Positions 44,801-55,064 are shown, counted from the first letter of the stretch. The stretch is 64,000 bases of DNA from Kordia sp965224175 (GCF_965224175.1 NZ_OZ245041.1:3038001-3102000), one strand, 5' to 3'. Notes: a model not told the origin generated them from the sequence alone. Made by a program: numbers and translations.

Positions 44801-46774
44801 TCCCAGTGTACGTTCTGGCAATGTCGTTGTTTGTATTGTTTCTGCTAAACCATTATTTCCAACGATAAGATAGCTCAAGTTTGAATTAAATACACCTGAT
44901 TCTTTTCGCATTGTTAGCACATCTGCTGGCGCTATATTCACACTACTTGATTGCGTTTGCAATAATGCAGAATTATCATCTCGGGCAATACCAAAAACGT
45001 TATAACCATATCCTGCATTTGTAGCTCCATTCCAAATAATATTTCCATCAGAATCTAAGTAATTTTGACTCGTCCCTGCATATCCAAAAGGAGATGATGT
45101 ATTTGTAGTACTGTTCCAGTTTGCATCATTAGAACCTAATGTTGTGCCATATTTGATAGCCAAATATGACTCTATTTTTTGTCTTTCTGTAGCATCTATA
45201 GGTCTGTCATACATAATTATTTCAGCGATATCTCCATTGTATCGATATCCTGAATCGTTATTATTATTATTTCTTCTCGCTCCAATTAACACATCTACAT
45301 TTGATGAACCATTATCTGCTCCATTATTTAAAAAGGCTGGATCAGCTATACCATTAACATATGGTTCTAACCTTAAAAAAGGATCTGCATTATTTGAAAC
45401 TATTCCCGTCGTAATTTTTGGTTCATTAAGAGCGTAGATGGTACCAAAACGTTCTGCGGTATTTGAATTATCTCTACCTAAGGTGTAATGCATTACACGA
45501 TCTGTTGTACCCAACCAAACTTGATAGTTACGAATGTTATTAGTTCCTTTACATATTACCGTACCTGTACTTCCTCCTCCAGAAACAATTACAGCTATGA
45601 TTGTCATTTCATCCGTTAGCGGATCTAAGTCTAATTCTGTTGGATCTCCTAAGCTTAAAAATTGTGATCCCGTAAATCTTAATACTGGATTAAAGTTTAA
45701 ACCATTTGCAATTAATTGTGCATCCGACGTACCTTCAGATGTAGCAGTAAATGAGTTTGGAGATTGATCATCCCAACTATCAACATCTGTTCCTGTTAAG
45801 TTAGTTCCCGTATTTGCTTTCATCCAAAGCTGTAAGTCTGTTGATACAGCTCCAGGGCTTACAACTGGTAATGCTCCTGTTCCACTTATATTAAATGTAT
45901 ATGATTGCTCCAATACATCAGGATCATTATTATCTATAATTATTTCACCTGTAGCACCTCCAACTACTGTTGGCGCAAAAGTGACTTGAAACGTCGTAGT
46001 TTCTCCGGGTGCCAGTGATAAGTCTGAAGGTTGCGAGGTAACCGAAAAAGCGGCATTACTTGCTCCACTTAAACTCACTGGATTACTAGGTAATGTTAAA
46101 TCTGTAGTTGTTCCTGTATTTTCTATGGTAAAAGTTCTAACAACACTTCCAATAGATATGACTGCACTTCCAAAGTCAGTATGATCTGCGGTAGTCGGTG
46201 TATTTGTAGAACCATCAGGTATTTCTAAGAGATTACCACTTACATAGATATCTGGTGGCAATGCAGCTGCGACTATATTTACTGTATAGTCTTCTACTTC
46301 TCCAAAATCATATCCAGTTGCAACTGTATCACAAGGATCATTTGGCGTTACATTGTATTGTAGTTGTACACGCATGCGTGTATTTCCAGCTAAAGCGGTT
46401 GCAGGAACTGTAAAACTACCTGATTCAGTAGCTGTTTGGTTTGGTGTTGTATTGAAGACTAGTTCTCCTGGATCGAAGAAATCTCCATCCTGATTGTAAT
46501 CTATCCAAACTCCAATTCCTTCATCAAACAATGATCCTGTCCATACTTTTGTGACAGAAATTGTATAGCTAGAGTTGGTACTTAAATCTGTAGGAGCTAA
46601 TCCTGTGAAGTCAGTGTATCCACTTGCTGGTGTTCCACTAGTATTATCTAATGTATTTAACTGGACTCGTCCAATGTATTCATCTGCTACGCTGTTACCA
46701 GCAGAAGTACAATATTGAGCACTTGCGAAAGTAAAGGATAGCAAAAAAGCTAAAAGTGAGTAGGTTTTTTTCAT
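41852..46774 (-). CDS. Large multidomain surface protein with type IX sorting domain
   Basis: A 1640-aa secreted protein. In order: signal peptide (ending ASAQ); a GEVED domain (about 55-170, with WIDYNQDGDFFDPGE and YDFGEVEDYTV); a choice-of-anchor-D Ig-like domain (about 175-300); a LamG-like lectin domain with a DUF8202-like stretch (about 310-720, GYNVFGIARDDNSAL); a second LamG-like domain (about 745-900, NALFFDGVDDYVED); further beta-rich parts; and a C-terminal sorting domain (about 1560-1640, ending KISKKLVIQ). The composition suggests carbohydrate or surface adhesion. It is monocistronic. Confidence 0.9.
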   Translation of the reverse strand: MKKTYSLLAFLLSFTFASAQYCTSAGNSVADEYIGRVQLNTLDNTSGTPASGYTDFTGLAPTDLSTNSSYTISVTKVWTGSLFDEGIGVWIDYNQDGDFFDPGELVFNTTPNQTATESGSFTVPATALAGNTRMRVQLQYNVTPNDPCDTVATGYDFGEVEDYTVNIVAAALPPDIYVSGNLLEIPDGSTNTPTTADHTDFGSAVISIGSVVRTFTIENTGTTTDLTLPSNPVSLSGASNAAFSVTSQPSDLSLAPGETTTFQVTFAPTVVGGATGEIIIDNNDPDVLEQSYTFNISGTGALPVVSPGAVSTDLQLWMKANTGTNLTGTDVDSWDDQSPNSFTATSEGTSDAQLIANGLNFNPVLRFTGSQFLSLGDPTELDLDPLTDEMTIIAVIVSGGGSTGTVICKGTNNIRNYQVWLGTTDRVMHYTLGRDNSNTAERFGTIYALNEPKITTGIVSNNADPFLRLEPYVNGIADPAFLNNGADNGSSNVDVLIGARRNNNNNDSGYRYNGDIAEIIMYDRPIDATERQKIESYLAIKYGTTLGSNDANWNSTTNTSSPFGYAGTSQNYLDSDGNIIWNGATNAGYGYNVFGIARDDNSALLQTQSSSVNIAPADVLTMRKESGVFNSNLSYLIVGNNGLAETIQTTTLPERTLGMLNKIWLARESTTDVGTVELEFDMSASGLTNLDDLELYIADGATFAAYENYEGTNVGGVLTFTGVNLEDGQFFTLAEPQTITGNNALFFDGVDDYVEDRTPTTNGLTDYTVMGWIKNPGQSIAAANRDILGVEDQFRFYLSAGLLAIQEGLTGGVPRAGTDTVTDWVHFAVVVNNASSRANYYLNGLLVGGGGIDPLGSNPNPFRMGTFDNTNFFRGSIDEVRTFNVALTEDQLREMVHQEIEQNGANVRGSVIPKDIEDFTTGDNVAWTSLISYYNMSSIKGNRIEDITGNGNFSFMKNMSTIEAQTAPMPYTSVADGNWTDDATWEFGSVWDTPSASSINWSIVQIRNDVVASASYSTLGLTVDAGASLTVTGTNPTVTNTSPFAITAGSGFALTNTWYTELNGTVDLQGESQFLQTERSDLEVTSTGSMERDQQGTANRFTYNYWSSPVSLINNTANNQTFTLANVLLDGTTVSSPGAITWTVPVNADGATSPFTISTRWIYKFVNGADEDYDAWLFTGQSGNISPGEGYTMKGVSLGDEKEEQNYVFRGKPNNGVITVGPLGDNNLYLVGNPYLSSLNADEFINDNIANDATTGTLFFWEHWGGGTHTLLEYQGGYATYTLGGGTPAMSHPTVNQTGSGTETPKQFIPVGQGFFVQGDTNAANGTSATVEFNNSQRIFVPEYIGALEFSTFLRPDNSDDGGGMISNPADGEDASSENTNVSGPASETRSSGNNLTEDEEEEIYESLGIRKDSRKKIRLGYTNPEGFHRQLLLTFDRRTTDAIDRGFEGESIGVTENDMYWMLEDEKYVIQAVRNIYSERVVPLGITSKEVGGGTITLDKLENIDDSVELYIKDNYTGQTYDLRAAGGVPISVLSGETNDKYSLVFEPSEALSVNEEILENGITIYTDKETDEIVVTNNTGFTLDGIDMHTILGQRIISITEGISENTIRIPIDDKASGIYIISIYSEKGKISKKLVIQ

Positions 46775-46944
46775 ACGTTAAAGCATTTTAAGGCAAAGTA
46801 AATGTACTTTATTTTTCTTTTTTTTGGTAATGATTTGGTAAAGTAAACCCTTAATTTAGATGAAAACTATGAATTAGTCGATATAAATACCATTAAATTT
46901 CACAAACATCACAATTTAGCAATCCTTTTCTTATTAAAAATACG

Positions 46945-49365
46945 TTAAAAATTGTAATTTAATCCTAAAATTAGGTTTCTACCAGGTGCCGTAATTCCTG
47001 AAGAATAAACTCTATAACGTTGATCCATAATGTTTTCTACAGAAGCCGTTAAATTGATTTTTTCGGTGATTTCGAAGTTAGATTTTGCATTGAAGGTTAC
47101 CCAGGAAGGTGAGTACGGATTTCCATTTTCATCTACAGCATATAGATACGCTTTGCTACGCTCAGAAGGAGCTAAATTTTCGTATGATATTGAACTATTA
47201 AAGTTTGTAAAAATATCAAGCTTTAGTCTTTTGTTTTTGTAAATGAAATGTACATTTCCAAAAATAGGAGATACATGTCTCAATGGCACTTTTGTCCCAT
47301 CTGCTTGTTCTTCTTCACCGCGCGGAATGGTTAAATCTGCTGTTACTTTTGTTCTTTTATTGAATTTAGCCGCAAACCCAAATTCAAAACCATATGTAAA
47401 TACTTTTGAAGCGTTTTGAATAGCTTGCACATTGCTCAATTCTCCATTATAAATAATTTCCGTTTCTCCATTTAATGCAAAGTCTTTACGAATTAATGCA
47501 TCGTCTAGCAAAGTATAGAATGCTGTGAAGTTTAAGTCAAAACTACTTCCTATTCTTTTTTGAATTCCAAACTCCGCACTGTATGCATGTTCGGGTGTTA
47601 GGTTTGGATTTGGCACTACTACAGAACCAGGCTCCGAATCAAATACTTTTCCAATATCATCAACGTTAGGCGCCCTGAAAGCAGTTCCAATGTTTGCGGT
47701 AATTTGCCACTTGTTTGGCAGCCAACTAAATCCTACGCTTCCTGTAAAAGCTCCTGTGTTTGTTGTTGCTTCCGTAAAGGGAAATGGGAAAAAAGTTGTA
47801 TCGAAATCTGTATCTATAAGAATATGATTGTAACGCAATCCTGATTGAATTACAAATCTAGGATTCATTTTGTACTCCAAACTTGCATAGGCAGCCATTG
47901 ATTGCCACGTAGCACCATCAGGATAACGAGAAGCTGCATCCGTAATTTCATTGGTTTCTATATTACGATCGTATCCGTTTGAGTGTACTTTGTTGTATAC
48001 ATATTCTAATCCGTAAAACGTTTTTATACTTGGATTGAATCGTTTTTCAAAATCTAAGCTAGAAGAAATTGCATCTACTTTTTCTTCGGTAACATTTAGG
48101 ATTGCATCTTGGTAGTTACGTTTGTTTCTACTTTCTTCAAATCGTTGGTATGCATTGGTAAATTTTACATTATCATAATAGGTGTTATTTCCTTTTTTCT
48201 GTGTTTGAAAATTACCCATAAACCAACGTTGTGGCCCATAAAACCAGTCTCCATAACGCAATGCACCATCTCTATATTGCAACAAACGATCATAACGCGG
48301 AACATCTGAAGTTGCAGAGTAGTGTATTCCTAAGTCAAATTCCCAAATATCATCAGGCACTAGTTTTATACGTTGTGCTAGACTGATTTGACTGTATCCT
48401 GTGAATCGTTGATTTAATGGATTTCCATTTGCAACGACTGCATCTTCCCCATTAATTCTGGCAACATATTCTGGTCGCAGATATCTATCTCTACCATTTC
48501 TCCCCATACGTAAGTCATCAAAATCGCTATAACTTACGCTTGTCAGGAAACCCCATTTTTTTAATCCGATGTTAAAATCTGCATGTCCTGTTTTTTCAGT
48601 ATTAGCAGAAGCATAACGTACACTTGCATTTCCAGAGAATAGCGTTTCTTCGCTCCAAGAAAGCTTTGGGCTTTTCGTATAAAAATTCATCACACCACCA
48701 ACAGCGTCACTTCCATAAATTACAGAACCTGGACCTAGAATTACTTCGGTATTATTTACATTGAAAGGATCAATTGAGATTACATTTTGAACATTTCCAC
48801 CTCTAAATATGGCATTATTCATACGAACACCATCTACAGAAATTAGCAATCGGTTTGTAGAAAATCCTCTAATCATTGGGCTTCCACCGCCAAGCTGACT
48901 TTTTTGAACGAATATTTTTCCACTTTTTTCTAATAAATCGGCAGCAGTTTGCGGGCTCGCATAGACAATTTCTTTGCTATCTATGCTGACAATTTTTTTA
49001 GGGATTTCTTTTTTGTCTTGTTGCCACTTAGATACCGATATTACTATTTTAGATAATTCTGCTGAACTTTTAACAAGGTATACTTTGCTTTTATTTTGAA
49101 GGATTTCGTTTTTTGTAAGTGTAACTGGCAAATAGGAAATGTGATGAAATGTAATTTTTTCATCATCTGAAAATATCGATATATCTATCTTACCTCTCGC
49201 ATTTGTAATTCCTCCTTTAGACTGGTCAGTATTGTATACATTAACGTTAGAAATATTTCTATCGTTAACAAGATCTTTTACTTGAATTTCCTGACCAAAA
49301 AGAGCTGTAGAGAAAATAAAAGAAATTATAATGACAACGCCTTTTATTTTATTTGAATACTTCAT
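46945..49365 (-). CDS. TonB-dependent receptor
   Basis: An 806-aa outer-membrane receptor when started at ATG 49365, which begins a clean signal peptide (ending TALFGQ). The frame extends to 49446, but those 27 residues are not signal-like and lie inside recO. It has a carboxypeptidase-like domain (about 28-100), a plug with GGGSPMIRGFSTNRLLISVD and a barrel ending LILGLNYNF. The RGFSTNRLLISVDGVR plug form resembles haem/siderophore-type receptors, but the substrate is unproven. The start overlaps the recO end by 17 bp. Confidence 0.92.
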   Translation of the reverse strand: MKYSNKIKGVVIIISFIFSTALFGQEIQVKDLVNDRNISNVNVYNTDQSKGGITNARGKIDISIFSDDEKITFHHISYLPVTLTKNEILQNKSKVYLVKSSAELSKIVISVSKWQQDKKEIPKKIVSIDSKEIVYASPQTAADLLEKSGKIFVQKSQLGGGSPMIRGFSTNRLLISVDGVRMNNAIFRGGNVQNVISIDPFNVNNTEVILGPGSVIYGSDAVGGVMNFYTKSPKLSWSEETLFSGNASVRYASANTEKTGHADFNIGLKKWGFLTSVSYSDFDDLRMGRNGRDRYLRPEYVARINGEDAVVANGNPLNQRFTGYSQISLAQRIKLVPDDIWEFDLGIHYSATSDVPRYDRLLQYRDGALRYGDWFYGPQRWFMGNFQTQKKGNNTYYDNVKFTNAYQRFEESRNKRNYQDAILNVTEEKVDAISSSLDFEKRFNPSIKTFYGLEYVYNKVHSNGYDRNIETNEITDAASRYPDGATWQSMAAYASLEYKMNPRFVIQSGLRYNHILIDTDFDTTFFPFPFTEATTNTGAFTGSVGFSWLPNKWQITANIGTAFRAPNVDDIGKVFDSEPGSVVVPNPNLTPEHAYSAEFGIQKRIGSSFDLNFTAFYTLLDDALIRKDFALNGETEIIYNGELSNVQAIQNASKVFTYGFEFGFAAKFNKRTKVTADLTIPRGEEEQADGTKVPLRHVSPIFGNVHFIYKNKRLKLDIFTNFNSSISYENLAPSERSKAYLYAVDENGNPYSPSWVTFNAKSNFEITEKINLTASVENIMDQRYRVYSSGITAPGRNLILGLNYNF

Positions 49366-50068
49366 GTAACACTTCCATTGATTTTGGTTGCCTAAATCCC
49401 TGCAAATGTAATTTAAAATATTGAATGAGTATTGCAAGAATTTCATTTCTTCTGTATGAAGACAACTTTATAGTATTCTGCTCATCAAATTTTATGCCTA
49501 AGAGCTGTTTGAAGCATGTTAAATTTTCACCCGTAATACATTCATTCATAGTACTCATATCAAAGAATTGACCTTCATGTAGATCAAAATAATTTTTATG
49601 AATATGTTTTATCTCTGGATAGAATCCAAAGTATTTTGTCAACTGAATAAGAAATGAGATGTGAAAATTTGATATTTCATCATGAATATCAAGCCATTGC
49701 AAGGCATTTTCTATGAATTTGAATAAGGTTTCGTTTTTTTCTTCTTCTTGAATGGAATAGTTTAAAATTTCAGAAAGGAATAATACAATGGAGCTTTTTA
49801 TGATGTTTGTATGAATGGAAGCATACGGATATACTGTTTTTACTTCTTTTATATACTCTAAACTTCCTTTGTTTTTGTGGTTTGCTACGATTTCAAGTTG
49901 CATCAAAGGTTGAAAGTAAGCTATTTTCAGTTTTCCTTTTTTAGATTTTAGAATTCCTCTGAGCAAATAACTTTTTATACCATCAGACGCAGTGAAACAC
50001 TTAGCTATAACACCTGCATCACCATATTTTATAGTAGAAATTACAATTGCTTTTGTTGAAACCAGCAT
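49349..50068 (-). CDS. recO: DNA repair protein RecO
   Basis: A 239-aa recombination mediator that anneals DNA and helps load RecA. The N-terminal OB fold starts LVSTKAIVISTIKYGDAGVIAKCFT, followed by LRGILKSKKGKLK. The helical middle and C-terminal part are as usual. It lies 1 bp after porZ and overlaps the next gene by 17 bp, so it is translated from a porZ-recO-receptor message. Confidence 0.95.
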   Translation of the reverse strand: MLVSTKAIVISTIKYGDAGVIAKCFTASDGIKSYLLRGILKSKKGKLKIAYFQPLMQLEIVANHKNKGSLEYIKEVKTVYPYASIHTNIIKSSIVLFLSEILNYSIQEEEKNETLFKFIENALQWLDIHDEISNFHISFLIQLTKYFGFYPEIKHIHKNYFDLHEGQFFDMSTMNECITGENLTCFKQLLGIKFDEQNTIKLSSYRRNEILAILIQYFKLHLQGFRQPKSMEVLHEVFK

Positions 50069-50069
50069 G

Positions 50070-52376
50070 TTAACGAACTACCATCACTTTTGTAACTTTC
50101 GATTCAGATCCGTCTTCACTCACAATTAAAATAAGATATACACCTGAAGCAACTTTATGCCTACCAAAAGCTGTTAAATCCCAAAGCAACGTTCCTCCTT
50201 CAGAAGTAGTTTCAAAAACCAAGTTTCCTTCAATGTCTGTTATTTTAACATTCGCGTTGTCAGTAAGCCCAGATATTGTTAGATTTCCACTGAATCCTGG
50301 ACGTACTGGATTTGGATATGCATATACGTTTTCTAAAGTTTCTTTTGGTCCTGTAGCCGTTCCTTGAAATGACACAAGTCCTTTTGTCGTTGCAATATAT
50401 ACACGACCTGATTCAGAATCAATTTCAATATTATTGATTGTATTTGTTGGCAATGGTGAATTGTCTTTTGTGAAATGTGCTAAAGTTTCTGTAGCATCAG
50501 ATGACATGTAGAAAACACCAGAAGCTGAAGTTGCTATCCATTTATTATTGGATCCATCTACTTCAATGTCAGTTACCGTTTGTTCGAATAACAATTCTTT
50601 TGGCACTCCATCTTCCTCTACAATGATAATATCATCAGATTGCGGATTACTATCATTAAAAATATTATCCGCTCCAAAGTACACTCTTATTCCTTTTACA
50701 GTTCCTATCCACAGATTTCCTGTAAGATCGATAGCCAATGACCTAACATCAGTTGTCGGCAAGTTTCCGCTTTCTTCTTCACTTATTGTTACAAATTGAG
50801 AATCTTGACTACGAGTTTCATCAAACGCTAATACTCCATTATTTTGAGTTGCGATAAATTTTATACCATTATTACTAATCTCAAGTTTAGACAGTCCATT
50901 TTCTCCACCAAAAGGATCACTAATAACTTCAGTTACTGAGTAAGAATCCCATTGACCACTACTACGAAGTACTTTAATTCCATTATCTATTTTAGAATTT
51001 AACACCCATAAATCGCCATTAGTATCAAATTTGGTTTCTCCAATTCGAATGTCTATATACGTAGGAACTCCAATATCTAAAGACTCTAAGCCACTGTTTG
51101 TTTGATTTAGTATTTCTGTAGGTTCATTATCAACAACTTTTAATATTCCAGAGAAAAAAGAACTTATAAATACTTCACTTGGATTTGAAGGGTTTACGGT
51201 AGCATGTACTAAACTACGCGCATCAAAATCAGTAGTATAAGGAATATTAGTCCAAGCTAAATCTTGCAGATGACTCACACCTCTTCTATCTAACGGATAC
51301 GGATTGTACCCTGCATTATAATCTCCATAAACAACCCACAATTCATTAGGAACCGCAGTAATTGAAAATGTATTATTCAACAATGGACCATCTGGCAATA
51401 TTTGATTTGCTGTACTTTGCATAGGAAAAGTAGTTTCTAGAATACCTTGATCTTCTGTTCCTAGATAAATACTATTTCCTAAAAGCAGTGCTGCATTAAA
51501 TTCAATATCTGGATATTCTTCTAGAGATTCTATTCCAGCAACTTCATTAAGTTCTGAGTCATAGACATGCACTTTTGTATTGTGAACAACGGTCATGTAA
51601 GTATCATTAGCCTTCAAGTTTTCTAATTGTGTTTGATATGCAGGAATTTGAAGTTGAGGCGTAAAACTGGTTCCATTATATTTATATATCCTTCTGTTAT
51701 TGTTTACAACATACAAATCTTCCCCAAAAGTGACAATTCCTTTCCAGTTAGAGCCTGCAACACGTTGCCATTCTTCAAAGTCTATTAAATTATCGTTTGC
51801 CACTGTAGCTCTGTATATTCCTGAATCTGTTGCTGCAAAAATAAATTCTCCAAATATTGCAGTTTGCCTTACTTCTAGCTGGCTTCCATTAGGTCCTATA
51901 AAGTAAGTATCTCCAAATTCTAAAGCATTTACATCATACAGAGAGATTCCATAATTCGTAGATATGTAGAGAATACCATTATATTCCAAGATATGATTTA
52001 GGCTTTTTCTATTTGGCGGAATTGTAGGTTTATCTAATATATCAACTACTCTAAGTATTTCTTCAGTATCTGCATCAAACACTTCGATAAGTCCATTATC
52101 ATATCCTAACACATACTTTTGAGAAGGCTCACTAAAATATGCTGTACTGATTTCTTCTCCTGATAAACCATTTACAGTAGAAAACTTTTCAATTTCATTT
52201 GATGCTAAATCATATGTAAAGAATGCATTTTCAGAAGCTCCATAAATTTTACTGGAACTTGGTGATATATCAATTATGTTATTATATGAATAATGACCAA
52301 GCCAAGAATTACTAAAAGATTGTCCATGTACTGATATACAAGATATTAGCAATAACAAATACAAACCTCTCTTCAT
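50070..52376 (-). CDS. porZ: Type IX secretion protein PorZ
   Basis: A 768-aa surface component of the type IX attachment complex, which delivers anionic LPS to the sortase PorU. It has a signal peptide (ending SVHGQ), two beta-propellers with repeated F-x-x-YDLA / GVLAF blades (about 20-670), and a C-terminal sorting domain (about 680-768: NVYAYPNPVRPGF ... KVTKVMVVR). The porZ-recO order is common in Flavobacteriia. Its presence shows the organism uses T9SS. Confidence 0.9.
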   Translation of the reverse strand: MKRGLYLLLLISCISVHGQSFSNSWLGHYSYNNIIDISPSSSKIYGASENAFFTYDLASNEIEKFSTVNGLSGEEISTAYFSEPSQKYVLGYDNGLIEVFDADTEEILRVVDILDKPTIPPNRKSLNHILEYNGILYISTNYGISLYDVNALEFGDTYFIGPNGSQLEVRQTAIFGEFIFAATDSGIYRATVANDNLIDFEEWQRVAGSNWKGIVTFGEDLYVVNNNRRIYKYNGTSFTPQLQIPAYQTQLENLKANDTYMTVVHNTKVHVYDSELNEVAGIESLEEYPDIEFNAALLLGNSIYLGTEDQGILETTFPMQSTANQILPDGPLLNNTFSITAVPNELWVVYGDYNAGYNPYPLDRRGVSHLQDLAWTNIPYTTDFDARSLVHATVNPSNPSEVFISSFFSGILKVVDNEPTEILNQTNSGLESLDIGVPTYIDIRIGETKFDTNGDLWVLNSKIDNGIKVLRSSGQWDSYSVTEVISDPFGGENGLSKLEISNNGIKFIATQNNGVLAFDETRSQDSQFVTISEEESGNLPTTDVRSLAIDLTGNLWIGTVKGIRVYFGADNIFNDSNPQSDDIIIVEEDGVPKELLFEQTVTDIEVDGSNNKWIATSASGVFYMSSDATETLAHFTKDNSPLPTNTINNIEIDSESGRVYIATTKGLVSFQGTATGPKETLENVYAYPNPVRPGFSGNLTISGLTDNANVKITDIEGNLVFETTSEGGTLLWDLTAFGRHKVASGVYLILIVSEDGSESKVTKVMVVR

Positions 52377-52543
52377 CTGTTTATTTTTATTTTTTCGATT
52401 CTACTTTGATGGAATTTATACGTCTATACATGTACAAGTTTATATTATACTCCTTTACATTACATTCCTCTTTTTTTAGAATAATTCATCAAATATATTT
52501 AATAATAACGTAAATGAATTGGTTATCATATATTATTGTAATA

Positions 52544-52580
52544 AAAAAAGCTTTCTACATTGCTGCAGAAAGCTTTTTTA
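52544..52580 (-). terminator. Terminator of gdhA
   Basis: Perfect 13-bp stem 52544-52556 / 52567-52579, loop of 10, with A-run and T-run, 24 bp beyond the gdhA stop. Confidence 0.85.
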
Positions 52581-52603
52581 TATGTTTTTAAGGAAATTTG
52601 TAG

Positions 52604-53947
52604 TTATACAACTCCTTGTGCAATCATTGCATCAGCAACTTTTACAAAACCAGCAATATTGGCTCCTTTTACATAGTCAATAAATCCGTTTTCATCTTTT
52701 CCATATGCTTCACAAGCTTCATGAATATCACTCATGATTTGCTTTAATTTTGCATCGACTTCTTCACGTGTCCAGTTGTAACGTAATGAATTCTGCGTCA
52801 TTTCTAAACCAGAAGTTGCCACTCCACCTGCATTTGATGCTTTACCTGGAGCAAATAATATTTTATTATTTAAAAATACTTCAATTGCTTCTGGTGTAGA
52901 AGGCATATTTGCTCCTTCACTTACACATACACAACCGTTGCTTACTAGAGCTTGTGCTTCCTCTCCGTTTAACTCATTTTGAGTTGCACACGGTAAAGCT
53001 ACATCACATGCTACGCTCCAAGGTCTTTCTCCTTTATGGAATGTTGCAGAAGGATATTTTTCAGTGTATTCGTGAATTCTTCCTCTTTTTACATTCTTAA
53101 GCTCCATGATGAAAGCTAATTTATCAGCATCAATTCCTTCTGCATCATGAATATATCCTGAAGAGTCAGACATAGTCACTACTTTTCCTCCTAATTCAGT
53201 TGCTTTCTCGGCAGCGTACTGAGCTACATTTCCAGATCCTGAGATTGAAACTGTTTTACCTTCAAAAGAAGTTCCTTTAGTTCCTAACATACTTTGTGCA
53301 AAGTATACGTTTCCATATCCTGTTGCTTCTGGGCGAATTAAAGATCCTCCCCAAGTAATTCCTTTTCCAGTAAGAACACCAGTAAATTCATTTCTTAGTT
53401 TTTTGTACATTCCGAACATGTATCCTATTTCACGACCTCCAACTCCAATATCTCCAGCAGGAACATCTGTATTTGGTCCAATATGTCTAAATAATTCAGA
53501 CATAAAAGCTTGACAGAAACGCATGATTTCTAAATCAGATTTTCCTTTAGGATTGAAATCTGATCCACCTTTTCCACCACCCATAGGAAGCGTTGTTAAA
53601 CTATTTTTAAATACTTGCTCAAATGCTAAGAATTTAAGAATACTTAAGTTTACACTTGGGTGAAAACGCAATCCACCTTTGTAAGGTCCGATAGCAGAAT
53701 TCATTTCAATTCTGTATCCACGATTTACTTGAGTTTCTCCTTTATCATCAACCCATGGCACTCTGAACATAACTACACGCTCAGGTTCTACCATTCTTTC
53801 AAGTATTTTAGTTCCGTTATATTTTTCTTTTCCTTCAATATAAGGGATTACAGCTTCCGCAACTTCCTGAACTGCTTGTAAAAATTCAGGTTCGTGTCCG
53901 TTTGTCTGCTTTACCAAGTCTAAAAAGTCTTTTACTTTTGCTTCCAT
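52604..53947 (-). CDS. gdhA: NADP-specific glutamate dehydrogenase
   Basis: A 447-aa enzyme that makes glutamate from 2-oxoglutarate and ammonium, the hexameric short type. Segments GPYKGGLRFHPSVNL, LPMGGGKGGSDF (catalytic Lys region) and the Rossmann SISGSGNVAQYA are present. A TATATTTG box on the minus strand (53997-54004) lies 50 bp upstream and could be its -7 element. Confidence 0.97.
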   Translation of the reverse strand: MEAKVKDFLDLVKQTNGHEPEFLQAVQEVAEAVIPYIEGKEKYNGTKILERMVEPERVVMFRVPWVDDKGETQVNRGYRIEMNSAIGPYKGGLRFHPSVNLSILKFLAFEQVFKNSLTTLPMGGGKGGSDFNPKGKSDLEIMRFCQAFMSELFRHIGPNTDVPAGDIGVGGREIGYMFGMYKKLRNEFTGVLTGKGITWGGSLIRPEATGYGNVYFAQSMLGTKGTSFEGKTVSISGSGNVAQYAAEKATELGGKVVTMSDSSGYIHDAEGIDADKLAFIMELKNVKRGRIHEYTEKYPSATFHKGERPWSVACDVALPCATQNELNGEEAQALVSNGCVCVSEGANMPSTPEAIEVFLNNKILFAPGKASNAGGVATSGLEMTQNSLRYNWTREEVDAKLKQIMSDIHEACEAYGKDENGFIDYVKGANIAGFVKVADAMIAQGVV

Positions 53948-54195
53948 AAACGAAGTTTGATTAACAAATTTTTATTAATATCATTATTTGACTATACAAA
54001 TATACATTTAATTAAAAAAAAACTCTCTTTTTTTTACAATTTGACAATTTTTACGCTACATAAAATTATTCAACATGTTATCTGCCATATTGTGCATCTT
54101 ACAGATAATAACATTAGATAATACACTTTTTGTTTTTTTGTTTTAAGGGTTTTTATATATTTGCTGTATAGCCTTATATAAATACTGGTTGAAAC

Positions 54196-54984
54196 ATGTT
54201 AAATAGAATCTGCCCTATCTTCCTACTTTTCATGCTGATGTGTGCCGGAACAGCGAACGCGCAATTCGGATTTTCTCATGAGCTTGGTTTCGTAATAGGA
54301 CCGAATGCCTTTCAGTCTGACTACGGAGAACGTAACGATTTTGATACCAATATTGGAAATGTTGGGCTCGAACTTGGTATAGTTCACTATTTAAACTTCT
54401 CATATCGAGCTGAATGTAATTGTTTTACACGATATACATATTTTAACGATCACTTTAAAGTTAGAAACGAATTAACATTCACAACTGTTAATTTGGAACA
54501 TTTTGGTAGATATGTTGGTGATGATAAAATTTCTGAAACAGCAAATCAGTTGCGTGCCATGAGTGGAAATACACGTGTGATAAACTTAGGAACACAATTA
54601 GAATTTTTCCCTAGAAGTATTCGTGAGTTTGAAAGCGGAGGATATTTATTAGCTCCTTATGCTGCTTTAGGTGTACAATATAATTATTATACACCAACCG
54701 TAGAATCTGAGTTAGGACCACTTAGTGATCCAACCGTTTTACCTGTAAAGTATCAAGATGCTTATTTGAATGAATCTGGCTCTACATGGTCAATTGTAGC
54801 AAGTGTAGGAACACGTTATAAATTTACAGAAACATCCGATTTACTATTTGACGTTCGTTGGAGATATTATTTTTCAAACTGGGTTGATGGACTGAATCCT
54901 GATGAAAATTTATATCCTGAAAACAAAGCTAATGATTGGGGATTCATTATTAATGTAGGATACATTTATTATTTGAACTTCTAA
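54196..54984 (+). CDS. Outer-membrane beta-barrel protein, THC0290_0291-type
   Basis: A 262-aa protein with a signal peptide (ending GTANAQ) and alternating strands ending in aromatic residues (NVGYIYYLNF), fitting a small outer-membrane barrel. I recognise the flavobacterial family named THC0290_0291, of unknown function. It is divergent from gdhA and is followed by a terminator shared with the convergent PLP gene. A TATATTTG box lies at 54156-54163. Confidence 0.82.
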   Translation: MLNRICPIFLLFMLMCAGTANAQFGFSHELGFVIGPNAFQSDYGERNDFDTNIGNVGLELGIVHYLNFSYRAECNCFTRYTYFNDHFKVRNELTFTTVNLEHFGRYVGDDKISETANQLRAMSGNTRVINLGTQLEFFPRSIREFESGGYLLAPYAALGVQYNYYTPTVESELGPLSDPTVLPVKYQDAYLNESGSTWSIVASVGTRYKFTETSDLLFDVRWRYYFSNWVDGLNPDENLYPENKANDWGFIINVGYIYYLNF

Positions 54985-55001
54985 ATAAAGATATATAAAT
55001 A

Positions 55002-55036
55002 AAAAAAGCCATTCTGTTGATAGAATGGCTTTTTTT
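55002..55036. terminator. Bidirectional terminator
   Basis: Perfect 14-bp stem 55002-55015 / 55022-55035, loop GTTGAT, between convergent genes. Confidence 0.88.
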
Positions 55037-55064
55037 ATACTAACAAATTGCAAACTGTTAGTTA

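Noticed and set aside
54131..54163. TATATTTG box with upstream T-rich stretch as a full promoter
   Set aside because: The candidate -33 TTTG elements are 15 or 23 nt away, not 19-21, so only the -7 box is mentioned.
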